Source of the DNA: WHSP01 sp040905505
GTDB taxonomy: Bacteria; Gemmatimonadota; Gemmatimonadetes; Longimicrobiales; Longimicrobiaceae
Reading direction: 5' to 3'
DNA: 64,000 nucleotides
Assembly (NCBI GenBank): GCA_040905505.1
Contig: JBBDRL010000084.1
Coordinates: forward strand, 32,074-96,073
Below, piece after piece: positions 1-7,840 of this stretch; position 1 is the stretch's first letter, and each line of letters begins with the position of its first letter. The notes beneath the pieces were generated by a model. The model did no database searches. It saw nothing but the letters and a program-made list of their open reading frames with translations, and was not told the DNA's origin. The position numbers and the translations under genes were made by a program.

Positions 1-508
1 CCGCGCCCACTTCGTCATAGTACGAGATGGGGGGCGCCCCGCGCCGCTGCACGCGATGGGTGATGAAATCCGGAAATATGCCTCCCATCCAGAGCGCAAC
101 GTTGCCCAGGTGCGCTCGCAGGGCGAATTCGCGCTCGCCACGCGCCTGGTCGATCTCCTCCAGTATGTCCGCCAGGTAGATCGTGTCGGGCAGGGGCTCC
201 TCTCCGGCCGGCCGCGGGCGACCGATTCGCCCGAACTCGAGCAGGAGCGCTGCCGTGTAATCCGCCAGTTGCCGATCATGGATCTCACGCTCGACGAGCG
301 CGTGCCGCACGAGCAGGTAGAAGATGAGCGGCGCCGGTGCGAGGTCGATCCCACCCCGTTGGAGCAGTGCCCGTAGCAGCCGCGCGTCGTCCAGCAGCGC
401 GTCCAGCCCCTCAGCTCGCAACTGCTCCTCCCCCTCCGGACCTGCCAGCGATAGCAGGATCTCCGCCTCACGTCTCCCGAAGGACGCTCTCACGTTCGGT
501 CGAATCAT
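1..508 (-). CDS. Hypothetical protein, C-terminus cut off by window edge
   Basis: An open frame of 169 visible codons starts at an ATG (506-508) preceded by a clear GGAGGT ribosome-binding site and runs off the left edge without a stop. The protein starts MIRPNVRASFGRREAE and is mostly helical and charged (for example the stretch around ILEEIDQARGERE); I see no signal peptide or membrane segment. It has no motif I recognise. The consistent codon bias (G/C in third positions) and the good RBS make it a real gene. The opposite-strand frames here are shadows. Its start lies 224 bp from the end of the CDF gene on the same strand. Confidence 0.75.
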   Translation of the reverse strand, partial: MIRPNVRASFGRREAEILLSLAGPEGEEQLRAEGLDALLDDARLLRALLQRGGIDLAPAPLIFYLLVRHALVEREIHDRQLADYTAALLLEFGRIGRPRPAGEEPLPDTIYLADILEEIDQARGEREFALRAHLGNVALWMGGIFPDFITHRVQRRGAPPISYYDEVGA

Positions 509-732
509 GGGACCTCCGTCACTGAAGGAAGTAAACGCCCAAACCCACAGTCCCGTCCCGATCCTCTGCTTCAGCCCCGCTGCTACACTGGAATATCGAC
601 CCCTGCCGGGTGGACTCTGAAGTGGAGCTCCAGCGCCCTGGGCCGCGCAACGGCCTCCAATGATGCCGCTTACGGGCGTTCCGCACCCCACCCGCTTGCA
701 GCCGGCGTGCCATACAATTGCTAATAAAGCCT

Positions 733-1641
733 TTACGACCCCGGATCGCGCTTGAGATCGGTATCCTGCCAGGAAACTGGATCTTCGACAGGTTCAAGAT
801 GCGTGAAGACGGTGCTGTCGGGTACCGCCACTCGGAGGCTCTCCTCGATGTGCTCGAGCAGATCATGACCGCGCTGAACGCTCCAGTGCCCCGGAACGAG
901 GACGTGCAGTGAGATGAAGCGCCACGTTCCCGCCTGGCGAGTCCTGATCGCGTGGTACTGAACCCCCTCTGGCCGGTGCTCGTCGAGGACGGCGGCGATG
1001 GCGCGCCGGGTCTCTTCCGGCAGGGCGGTGTCCAGGAGGCCGAGCATCGACCGACGGATCAACGCGGCGCCCGTCCAGACGATGTTTACGGCCACGACCA
1101 GCGCGACGACGGGGTCGAGCCAGAGGAATCCTGTCCACGAGGCCACCGCTACACCGACGATCACCCCGAGCGACGTCCAGACGTCGGTCATCAGGTGGTG
1201 TGCACCGGACTCCAATGCGATCGAACGGTGCCGACGACCCGCGCGGAAGAGAAATCGGGCGGCGCCGTAGTTGACGAGGCTCGCGGCCGCCGTGATCCCG
1301 ATGCCGACGTCTACGGACGCGAGCTCCTGCGGCTCCAGGAAGCGACCTACGGATGCGTAGGCGATGCTGACCGCGGCGAACAGGATGAGCGCGCCTTCGA
1401 AGCCGCTCGCGAAATACTCTGCCTTCGTATGCCCGTACGCATGCTCCTCGTCCGCCGGGCGCGCCGCGATCGCGAGAGTTACGACCGCGATCAGCGACGT
1501 CACCAGGTTCACCAGCGACTCCAGGGCGTCCGAAAGGATCGCCACGGATCCGGTGACCACATAACCGCCACCCTTCAGCGCGATCGTCAGCAGCGCCGCG
1601 GCAACGGCGACAAGTGCCGCATGTGTCAGCGAGCGATTCAT
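733..1641 (-). CDS. Cation diffusion facilitator (CDF) family metal transporter
   Basis: A 302-residue inner-membrane protein of the CDF family, which exports divalent metals (Zn, Co, Fe, Mn) by proton antiport. The second membrane helix has D38, E41 and N45 in the SDALESLVN stretch, and the fifth has the H149xxxD153 ligand pair (HHLMTD). A cytoplasmic His-rich loop (HAYGHTKAEY, about 67-76) lies between helices 2 and 3, and a ferredoxin-like cytoplasmic tail follows residue 210. The frame is open upstream to 2244, but I start at the ATG at 1641: it has a GGAG/GGGAG ribosome site, begins directly before the first helix, and avoids a 200-residue overlap with the divergent MarR gene. The metal cannot be told from sequence alone; the unusual D/E/N set in helix 2 differs from the Zn-type DxxxD. 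Confidence 0.92.
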   Translation of the reverse strand: MNRSLTHAALVAVAAALLTIALKGGGYVVTGSVAILSDALESLVNLVTSLIAVVTLAIAARPADEEHAYGHTKAEYFASGFEGALILFAAVSIAYASVGRFLEPQELASVDVGIGITAAASLVNYGAARFLFRAGRRHRSIALESGAHHLMTDVWTSLGVIVGVAVASWTGFLWLDPVVALVVAVNIVWTGAALIRRSMLGLLDTALPEETRRAIAAVLDEHRPEGVQYHAIRTRQAGTWRFISLHVLVPGHWSVQRGHDLLEHIEESLRVAVPDSTVFTHLEPVEDPVSWQDTDLKRDPGS

Positions 1642-1903
1642 CCCGCTCCCGCCGGAGGAAGTGCCTGCAAACGTCTCGTGGGCCGACGGCAAATGTGTCC
1701 TCCCGACCCGTCCCCCGCTACCGGCCGGGAGGATGCGGCGGTCGGCAGCCGCCCACTGAAGCGCACCGCGGATCGCAACGTCAGGCGGACCCGGCTTGAC
1801 GAGCGCTCCCAATCGCCCTACCGTTGCCCCTGACAACGGCATTCCCATCGCCGCAGAGGAGCGGCCGATCACAGCCGCCGGGATCACCCACGAGGGAGGC
1901 TTG

Positions 1904-2425
1904 ATGAGGACGGACACGCCCAGCGCTCCGGCGATGCATTCCCTACGCGACGACCCGCGCTTGGGGCGCGACGCGACTGATCTGCATGCGGCCATCTCCG
2001 AGCTGGTGCGGGTATACCAGTTCCGGGATCGGGACCGGATCTGCTGCCATGACCTTTCGGTCACGCAGTGCCACGCGTTACAGATCCTCCACCAGAGTGG
2101 TCCGGCCTCGCTCAACGATCTGGCGGCGAGGCTCTTTCTCGACAAGAGCACGACCAGCAGGGTGATCGATGCGCTGGAACGGAAGGAGTATGCTGTGCGT
2201 GAGCCGAACCCGAAGGATCGGCGGGCTCTGCGGCTGAGCGTCACCCCGAAGGGAGCGTCGCTGCTGGAGCGAATCCGGGAGGATATCCTTCTGGACGAGA
2301 AGCGCCTGCTGGCCGAGTTCGAGCCGGCCGTTCGTCGGGAGATGACGCGCCTGATCAGTCGGTTGGCGCGCGCTGCGGCGGCGCGGATCGATACGACTGG
2401 CGGGTCATGCTGTTCGATCGGCTGA
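1904..2425 (+). CDS. MarR-family winged-helix regulator with cysteine pairs
   Basis: A 173-residue DNA-binding repressor of the MarR family. The winged helix covers about residues 50-125: SVTQCHALQIL, then LAARLFLDKSTTSRVIDALERK as recognition helix, then the KDRRALRLSVTPKG wing. It carries a cysteine pair before the domain (C47-C48), C56 within it, and a C-terminal GGSCCSIG with C169-C170. MarR proteins with such Cys pairs next to metal or arsenic genes suggest a thiol or metal(loid) sensor; that is inference. The ATG at 1904 follows GGGAGG; the frame is open back to 1796 but without a comparable RBS. It is divergent from the CDF transporter with a 262-bp shared upstream region, so it may control that transporter. 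Confidence 0.9.
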   Translation: MRTDTPSAPAMHSLRDDPRLGRDATDLHAAISELVRVYQFRDRDRICCHDLSVTQCHALQILHQSGPASLNDLAARLFLDKSTTSRVIDALERKEYAVREPNPKDRRALRLSVTPKGASLLERIREDILLDEKRLLAEFEPAVRREMTRLISRLARAAAARIDTTGGSCCSIG

Positions 2426-2443
2426 CGGCCGTCGAGTCCGCGG

Positions 2444-3052
2444 TCAGATCAGCGGCTGGCCTTCGTCGGTGAGTCGGCGCAGGATCTCAGCGCGCTCGTT
2501 CTCCGCCTCGGCGAGCTGGGTGGCCTGCGGCGACGCGAGAACCCCGGCGTGGCATTCGTCACAGTACAGGAACGCGGCGTCAGCGAGCCACCGAGTCCGC
2601 CAGTGGCCGACGCAATCCTCCTCCTGATGTTCGGGCTCGTCGGGGAAGTGCCGCTCGTCCTGGCCCGCGAGCTGGACCTCCAGGCGGGGTTCGAAGTGGC
2701 AGGTGAAGCAGGTCAGCACGTGCGGGAGATCGATCATTCGGTCGAGCCCCAGCGCGAGCGGAGCCCCGCATCGCGGACAGACGCCCGCAAAGCTCTGAAC
2801 CCAGTAACGCCCCGTCCACTCTCTGTAGGAGAGCAACGCGCCAGCTACCACGGCCAGCGTGATCCAGGGATAGTGGGGTGGAATCCAGAGGAGGATGGGG
2901 GTCATCCCCCATGTGACGAGCAGCCAAAGGCAGGTCCGGAACAGCCGCCGCGAAGCTGGTCGATAGACCAACTCGACCCTGGCCGGCGCGGAGCGATGCG
3001 CGCGCAGGCTGAGGTGCGCCGGTGGTGCGAAGTGCGAGGCAGTCTGTTCCAT
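2444..3052 (-). CDS. Hypothetical membrane protein with Cys-pair zinc-ribbon-like motifs
   Basis: About 202 residues. Two adjacent hydrophobic segments lie near the N-terminus (LFRTCLWLLVTWGMTPILLW and a second beginning ITLAVVAGALL), followed by a cytosolic part with CPRC...CFTC and, further on, CDEC, which look like zinc-ribbon or redox cysteine pairs. No family recognised. The frame can start at a TTG at 3082 or the ATG at 3052; neither has a good RBS, and I use the ATG. It converges on the MarR gene, leaving 18 bp between the stops. Confidence 0.75.
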   Translation of the reverse strand: MEQTASHFAPPAHLSLRAHRSAPARVELVYRPASRRLFRTCLWLLVTWGMTPILLWIPPHYPWITLAVVAGALLSYREWTGRYWVQSFAGVCPRCGAPLALGLDRMIDLPHVLTCFTCHFEPRLEVQLAGQDERHFPDEPEHQEEDCVGHWRTRWLADAAFLYCDECHAGVLASPQATQLAEAENERAEILRRLTDEGQPLI

Positions 3053-3139
3053 GACAACGCGCTGATCGGGTCCTTCGTTCAATCTAGCGAGAGCCCCCGG
3101 TCCTTACCAGCGTCATCGGCCGCCGAGCGACTCGGCACG

Positions 3140-3490
3140 TCAGGGGATGATCAACAGAACCTGCTCCCCCGGATGGGCCATGATCTCGTGCGAGACCGGC
3201 CGGCCTCCGCCACCGAGCGGATCCATCTGGAACCTCAGGGCCGTCGCCCCGAACATGATATGCTCCGGAATCTCCAGGACCGCCGTTGAGACCCCGGAGA
3301 CGGTCCCGAGCCGGGATCGCTGCTGGCCCCGGAGCACGTAGATGGTCATGTCGCTGAAGTTCCGATTGTCGACACGGACGGTGGTGCGTGGGCCGGGCGG
3401 CGGGAGGGGACCCTCCTGCACCTGTCTGCTGGAGCAGCTCGCCAGCGGAAGAACCGCAGCGAGGAGCAGGGTCAAGCCTAGCTTACGCAT
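3140..3490 (-). CDS. Small lipoprotein, unknown function
   Basis: About 116 residues with a type II signal peptide: MRKLGL, a hydrophobic run, and lipobox LASC (lipidated Cys). The mature part is a small beta-rich domain (VRVDNRNFSDMTIYVLRGQ...), similar in style to short envelope lipoproteins, but I cannot name a family. The ATG at 3490 has an AGAGGTG site; a GTG two codons earlier is possible. It starts 13 bp after the stop of the tlpA-like gene, so the two are likely co-transcribed. Confidence 0.82.
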   Translation of the reverse strand: MRKLGLTLLLAAVLPLASCSSRQVQEGPLPPPGPRTTVRVDNRNFSDMTIYVLRGQQRSRLGTVSGVSTAVLEIPEHIMFGATALRFQMDPLGGGGRPVSHEIMAHPGEQVLLIIP

Positions 3491-3503
3491 GGTCACCTCT
3501 GGG

Positions 3504-4022
3504 CTACGGTAGTCGATGCAGGGCCTGCTCGATGACGTTGTTCAGCCGCGGATCGTCCGCTCCGATGGGCCCCGCGTGTCGCCATCGCAGAACGCCATCG
3601 CCGTCTATCAGGAAAGTCGTGGGGATGCCCACGGTGCGGAAGCGGGTGCCGACGACATAACCCGGATCGTGCCAGATCGCGTACGACACGCCAAGGGACT
3701 CGGCGAACTGGCGCACCACTTCCTGCCGGCCGCGACCGTCGACGCTCACGCCGATGACGCGCAGACCGTTCGCCCCATAGCGGCTGTGAAGAAGCTGTAG
3801 CTCGGGGATCTCCGTCCGGCAGGGGAGGCACCACGTCGCCCATACGTTCAGCAGAACGGGTCTGCCGTCAGAGGCACTCAACCGGACCGAGTCCCCGGCG
3901 AGGTCCACCGCGGAGTAGCCCGGGGCAGGCCCGCCGACTTCGACGTTGCCCACCCCGCCCACGTCACACCCCGCCAGCCAGAAGGCGGCCGAAGCGGCGA
4001 GCAGTCCTCCAGAGATTCTCAT
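3504..4022 (-). CDS. TlpA-like thioredoxin-fold lipoprotein (periplasmic thiol-disulfide reductase)
   Basis: A 172-residue lipoprotein with lipobox LAGC (C19) and a thioredoxin domain carrying the redox motif W64-C65-L-P-C68 and the cis-proline loop GIPTTFLID. TlpA/ResA-type proteins keep periplasmic cysteines reduced, often for cytochrome c or copper-site maturation; the specific partner is not visible here. The start has a good AAGGG site. A lipoprotein gene follows 13 bp downstream in the same orientation. Confidence 0.93.
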   Translation of the reverse strand: MRISGGLLAASAAFWLAGCDVGGVGNVEVGGPAPGYSAVDLAGDSVRLSASDGRPVLLNVWATWCLPCRTEIPELQLLHSRYGANGLRVIGVSVDGRGRQEVVRQFAESLGVSYAIWHDPGYVVGTRFRTVGIPTTFLIDGDGVLRWRHAGPIGADDPRLNNVIEQALHRLP

Positions 4023-4136
4023 GAGGGCCCTTCAGGAATGCCGGACGAGCCTGCCGCGAGAGCGGTGCCCGGGGGCGACCCCTCACCTTCAAGATACGAT
4101 CGGCGCTGCCTCGAGCCAACCCATTCCGGAAGAGGT

Positions 4137-4161
4137 AAAAAATGGCGGGCAAATGCCCGCC
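4137..4161 (-). terminator. Rho-independent terminator for the 4208-4534 gene
   Basis: Read on the minus strand, GGCGGGCA pairs with TGCCCGCC across a two-base loop (4144-4161) and is followed by A then six T (4137-4142). It lies 46 bp after the stop of the hypothetical gene at 4208. Confidence 0.85.
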
Positions 4162-4207
4162 ACTCCTCTGCCCGAATCCTCCCAGCGTCGGGAGGCCGGC
4201 ATACTAC

Positions 4208-4534
4208 TCAGGCTACGCCGGCCATCTCCCGTTCGGAATCACTCTCGGGCGGCTCCTGATCCGCCTCGTCCGCGGTCGAGATCGCGGTATTGCCCTTCCC
4301 GTGCGGGATCACTGGCTGGCAGAAGCGCCGACCGATCTCCCGCAGCTCGTTCAGGTCCGCGTCGCTGAGACCAGCGTAACGCTCTCCCATGAACTGCATC
4401 GTCTCCTCGAGCCACTGATCCTGCTGGTCCGTCGAAGCCTTCAAGACACCACATCGATGGATGTGGCTCATCAATTCGTCACGGGCGTGATCCAGATCTG
4501 TTTTCTGATGGTTACCCAAAACCCCTCCTGACAT
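4208..4534 (-). CDS. Conserved-looking hypothetical protein, about 108 aa
   Basis: A soluble, acidic-tailed protein (MSGGVLGNHQKTDLDHARDE...). It contains a DELMSHIHRCGVLKAS segment with His/Cys, a central helical part (DADLNELREIGRRFCQPV) and a low-complexity acidic end (ADEADQEPPESDSERE). No family recognised. The start is uncertain: the ATG at 4534 or one at 4573, neither with a strong RBS. A strong terminator directly downstream supports it as a transcription unit of its own. Confidence 0.65.
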   Translation of the reverse strand: MSGGVLGNHQKTDLDHARDELMSHIHRCGVLKASTDQQDQWLEETMQFMGERYAGLSDADLNELREIGRRFCQPVIPHGKGNTAISTADEADQEPPESDSEREMAGVA

Positions 4535-4643
4535 CTGGGAGTGAATGAAGATAGGCGGTCTCCGGCCGGCCACTGCGGGCGCGGCGCCGGCCGTTCGCGG
4601 CCGCCACCCGAACGTCTGCTGACAGAAACATTACTACCGAACG

Positions 4644-7511
4644 TCAGTCGGGAAGTTCCGTACCGCCCACATCCGTTCCGGAAGCCGCTGCCGACGTCGG
4701 AAGGAGTGAGACCTGCACGTAATTGCCGGAATCGAGATAACGCGCGGCAGCCTGCTGGATCACGGCCGAGTTCAGCGCCGAGGCGCGGGTTGCCGCGGCG
4801 GGGATCTCGGCCAGATCCCAATCGTGCTGCTTGTACGTCATCAACTGTGTCAGCCAGAAGTGATTCTGTCTGAGGTTCGTCTCCCGCGTACGGAACTGGA
4901 TTTCGCGAACCCGGGCGAGGTCCTCGCCCGTCGGCCCGCGGGCCTGCAGGTCCGCAATGTCCTCGAACACGGCATCGACAAGCTCATCCACGCGGCCGGG
5001 ATCGGAGCCGAACCCGACAGACAGCTGATACTGCTCGATCGGCTGCCGCGACGCCGACACACGGACCTCTACGCCGTACGTTCCGCCCAACTGCTCCCGC
5101 AGGCGCTCCCGCAGCCGCATTCGCAGCGCATCGCTCAGCGACTGCAGCGCGATGACGTTGTCGCGAGTGAACTCGAAGCCGCCGGTGAAGACGATCTGAG
5201 TCGCGCTGCGGGGTTCGATCCCGCGGTAGACGGTCTTTTCGACCACGCCCCGCGGCGGCCTGATCCCGACGTCCCGACCTTCTTCTTCACGGCCGAGGTC
5301 AGGCAGGGAAGCAAGGTAGCGCCGCACCAGCGGCCTGATCTCCTCCGGATCGAAGCTGCCGACCATATAGAAGGTGAAGTCGCTGGCGTCGGCAAAACGA
5401 TCGCGATAGATCTCGAACGAGCGGTGCATGTCGAGCTGGTCGAACATCTCGACCGATGGGGGCTGAGCGCGGGGATGGTCCTGTGCGAGTGTGATCCGCA
5501 ACGTATCCTGGAACGCGAGGTCGGGGCTGGCTGAGCGGTTTGAGACCGATGAGCGGGCCTGCGATTGATAGGCGAGAAATGCCGCGGAATCCACTCTGGG
5601 CGCCGTGAACTTCAGGTAGACGAGCTGGAAGAGCAGCTCCAGATCACGCGCCGACGCTGCGCCGGAGATTCCTTCGTATACATCGCCGATATCGGCACCG
5701 ACACCGGCGACCCGTCCCGCCAGCCGCTTGCGCAGGTCATTCGAGCTCAACTCCCCCAGCCCCCCCGATTGCACCACCGCCGCTGCCGTGAGCGCCGGGA
5801 TGTAGTCCTCATCACTGAACAACGACGTTCCCCCGGGGCTTCTGCCGGCGAATAGGATCTCGTCCTGGCGAAAGTCCGTCGGCTTGAGCACGATCGTGCT
5901 CCCGTTCCCCAGCTCCCAAACCAGAACTCCGACTTCGGGGATGCGCGTCTCGGCTACGATCTCGCCGGTTTCCGGAAGGTCGCGGACCAGCGGCGCACCG
6001 GAAAGTGAATCGCGATAGGGTGCGATCCGCTGGAAGTGCGAGAGCTCGACGATGTGTTGCAGGAGCTGCTCGTTCGGCGGCTCGACGTCGTCCTCTTCGG
6101 GGATGCTCACCAGCAGCACCCGGTCGGGCGTTGCCGTCCAGTCCTGAACGATGCGGTGGACCTCGCGACGCTCGATCTGTGGGATCATCTCCCTGTACAG
6201 CTCGTACTGCCGCTCCGTGGTGAGCACAGTACCCCCGTAGAGGAAGTACGCCACGTAGTCGGCGGCGTAGGAGCCGGAGGTAGTCCGATCCCGCTCAGCG
6301 TACCGCTGCTCCATGTTTCGCATCATCTCCCGCTTCTCACGCTCCAGTTCCGTGGAGGTGAAGCCGAAGCGGGCGGCCCGCTGGACTTCCATGAGCAGGT
6401 TGTGCAGCCCGGCCTCTGTGCCATCTTCCGGCGTTCTGACGGTCAGGGCGAAGGTGGACAGCCTGCGAACGAAGCGACCCTGGAAGGACGAAACGTCCAG
6501 AAATGGTGCGTCGGCCACCTGCGTCAGCTCGCTCAATCGATTGACCAGCATCGATGCGGTCAGCGACCGGGCGATCCAGTGCCGAAAATCATCCGTATCT
6601 TCCCAGATCCGCGGCCGGCGCTTGAGATAGAGGCTGACGGAGCCCGAGGTGAGCTCGGGGTCCGTCGCGACGGAGATGAGGGTTTCGCGATGCGACGGCA
6701 CGTCGTAGACGCGGCGGGGCCGGGGGTCGGGCCTGGGCGGCACGCGGGACATGTGCTCGCGGATCATGGCTTCGACCTCGTCGGCATCGAAATCTCCGAC
6801 GGCGACGACGGCCATCAGGTCCGGACGGTACCAGTCCTCGTAAAACCGGATCAGCGCCTCCTGATCGAACGTCTCGAGCGATTCGCGCGTGCCGATCGGA
6901 AGCCGCTCGGCGTACCGACTGCGCTGCGCCAGCGTGGGGAACTGTTGATACTGCACGCGGGACCCCGCCCCACGTCCCAAGCGCCACTCCTCGATGACCA
7001 CGGCCCGCTCCTGCTCGATCTGGACGGAGTCGAAGGCGATGCCCCAGGCCCACTCCTCGAGCATGCGGACCCCGGTCTCGAGGACGCCGGCGCTGTCGGT
7101 GGGCAGGGTGAGCATGTAGACGGTCTCGTCGAAGCTCGTGTAGGCGTTTACGTCGGGGCCGAACCGCATCCCTATCGACTCGAAGTAGCCGACGATCTCT
7201 TCCCGCCCGAAGCTTCGGGTGCCGTTGAACGCCATGTGCTCGACGACGTGAGCCATCCCGCGCTGGTCATCGTCCTCGAGAATGCTGCCGGCGTTGACGA
7301 CGAGGCGAAGCTCGGCACGAGCGTCGGGCTCGTCGTTGGCCCGGATGAAGTAGGTGAGGCCGTTCTCGAGCGTCCCGTGGCGGACCTCGGGATCGCCGAT
7401 GGGTGGGAATGGCGTCGGGCCGCGGCCCGGCAGCCACCCGAGCAGGCTCCCGCTACACCCAGCGAGCAGCAGGGCGAAGAGCGCACACGGAAAGAGGCGG
7501 GATAGGCGCAT
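4644..7511 (-). CDS. M16 family zinc metallopeptidase, lipoprotein
   Basis: A 955-residue envelope protease of the pitrilysin/M16 family. The signal peptide ends in lipobox LLAGC. The first M16 domain carries the inverted zinc motif H88-V-V-E91-H92 (GMAHVVEHMAFNGT) with the third acidic ligand about 75 residues later (QERAVVIEEW). A second M16-like half (from about residue 520) lacks the motif, as is normal. The frame is open to an ATG at 7556, but the ATG at 7511 starts the signal peptide directly and is preferred. Family members degrade peptides or process proteins; as a lipoprotein this one works in the periplasm or at the outer membrane. It stands alone on the minus strand. Confidence 0.95.
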   Translation of the reverse strand: MRLSRLFPCALFALLLAGCSGSLLGWLPGRGPTPFPPIGDPEVRHGTLENGLTYFIRANDEPDARAELRLVVNAGSILEDDDQRGMAHVVEHMAFNGTRSFGREEIVGYFESIGMRFGPDVNAYTSFDETVYMLTLPTDSAGVLETGVRMLEEWAWGIAFDSVQIEQERAVVIEEWRLGRGAGSRVQYQQFPTLAQRSRYAERLPIGTRESLETFDQEALIRFYEDWYRPDLMAVVAVGDFDADEVEAMIREHMSRVPPRPDPRPRRVYDVPSHRETLISVATDPELTSGSVSLYLKRRPRIWEDTDDFRHWIARSLTASMLVNRLSELTQVADAPFLDVSSFQGRFVRRLSTFALTVRTPEDGTEAGLHNLLMEVQRAARFGFTSTELEREKREMMRNMEQRYAERDRTTSGSYAADYVAYFLYGGTVLTTERQYELYREMIPQIERREVHRIVQDWTATPDRVLLVSIPEEDDVEPPNEQLLQHIVELSHFQRIAPYRDSLSGAPLVRDLPETGEIVAETRIPEVGVLVWELGNGSTIVLKPTDFRQDEILFAGRSPGGTSLFSDEDYIPALTAAAVVQSGGLGELSSNDLRKRLAGRVAGVGADIGDVYEGISGAASARDLELLFQLVYLKFTAPRVDSAAFLAYQSQARSSVSNRSASPDLAFQDTLRITLAQDHPRAQPPSVEMFDQLDMHRSFEIYRDRFADASDFTFYMVGSFDPEEIRPLVRRYLASLPDLGREEEGRDVGIRPPRGVVEKTVYRGIEPRSATQIVFTGGFEFTRDNVIALQSLSDALRMRLRERLREQLGGTYGVEVRVSASRQPIEQYQLSVGFGSDPGRVDELVDAVFEDIADLQARGPTGEDLARVREIQFRTRETNLRQNHFWLTQLMTYKQHDWDLAEIPAAATRASALNSAVIQQAAARYLDSGNYVQVSLLPTSAAASGTDVGGTELPD

Positions 7512-7615
7512 TCTTCGGCGGGAGTGGAAATGCGGGCCGGCGGCCCGCTCAGTCATGCAGGATATAACCGTACACCCATAGTACCCGTTTGTTGTTCCGC
7601 GAAGCGGACTGCAAG

Positions 7616-7653
7616 AAAAAAAAGCACCGCCGAAGCCATTGCTTCGACGGTGC
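7616..7653 (-). terminator. Rho-independent terminator after the c-di-GMP enzyme gene
   Basis: A 13-bp stem with one mismatch (left arm 7624-7636, right arm 7641-7653, four-base loop) is followed on the minus strand by eight T (7616-7623). It ends the transcript coming from the GGDEF-EAL gene at 7841-10465 and any small gene between. Confidence 0.88.
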
Positions 7654-7723
7654 CGGTTTCCGCCGCAGGCCGACGCGATGCGGGGCAGCGCGCCAACGCG
7701 GAAGATATCGCTACAGTCCGGCG

Positions 7724-7786
7724 TCAGGCGCCGTTCCGGCGATCGCTTGCCCGTGTCGGTCCGCGGTCAGATTTCACATGAGACAA
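7724..7786 (-). CDS. Candidate 20-codon small ORF behind a full consensus Shine-Dalgarno
   Basis: On the minus strand the sequence AGGAGGTGATCC (7788-7799), an almost complete complement of the 16S rRNA tail, is followed by a TTG (7784-7786) and an open frame of 20 codons (residues after the start: SHVKSDRGPTRASDRRNGA). It lies between the GGDEF-EAL gene and its terminator. The peptide is basic and not hydrophobic. Only the strength of the RBS supports it; the start codon is weak and the frame may be chance. Confidence 0.3.
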   Translation of the reverse strand: MSHVKSDRGPTRASDRRNGA

Positions 7787-7840
7787 GGGATCACCTCCTC
7801 TGTTCGGGTTCAACATCGGGCCGAAATGACCTAGCCGTGA

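Noticed and set aside
6036..7505. A 489-codon frame opposite the M16 protease gene (and similar long frames opposite other genes)
   Set aside because: Antisense shadow caused by high GC in third codon positions; the sense protein has full M16 motifs.
7788..7799. GGATCACCTCCT on the plus strand, identical to the 3' end of 16S rRNA
   Set aside because: No rRNA sequence precedes it; on the minus strand it is a complete Shine-Dalgarno sequence.
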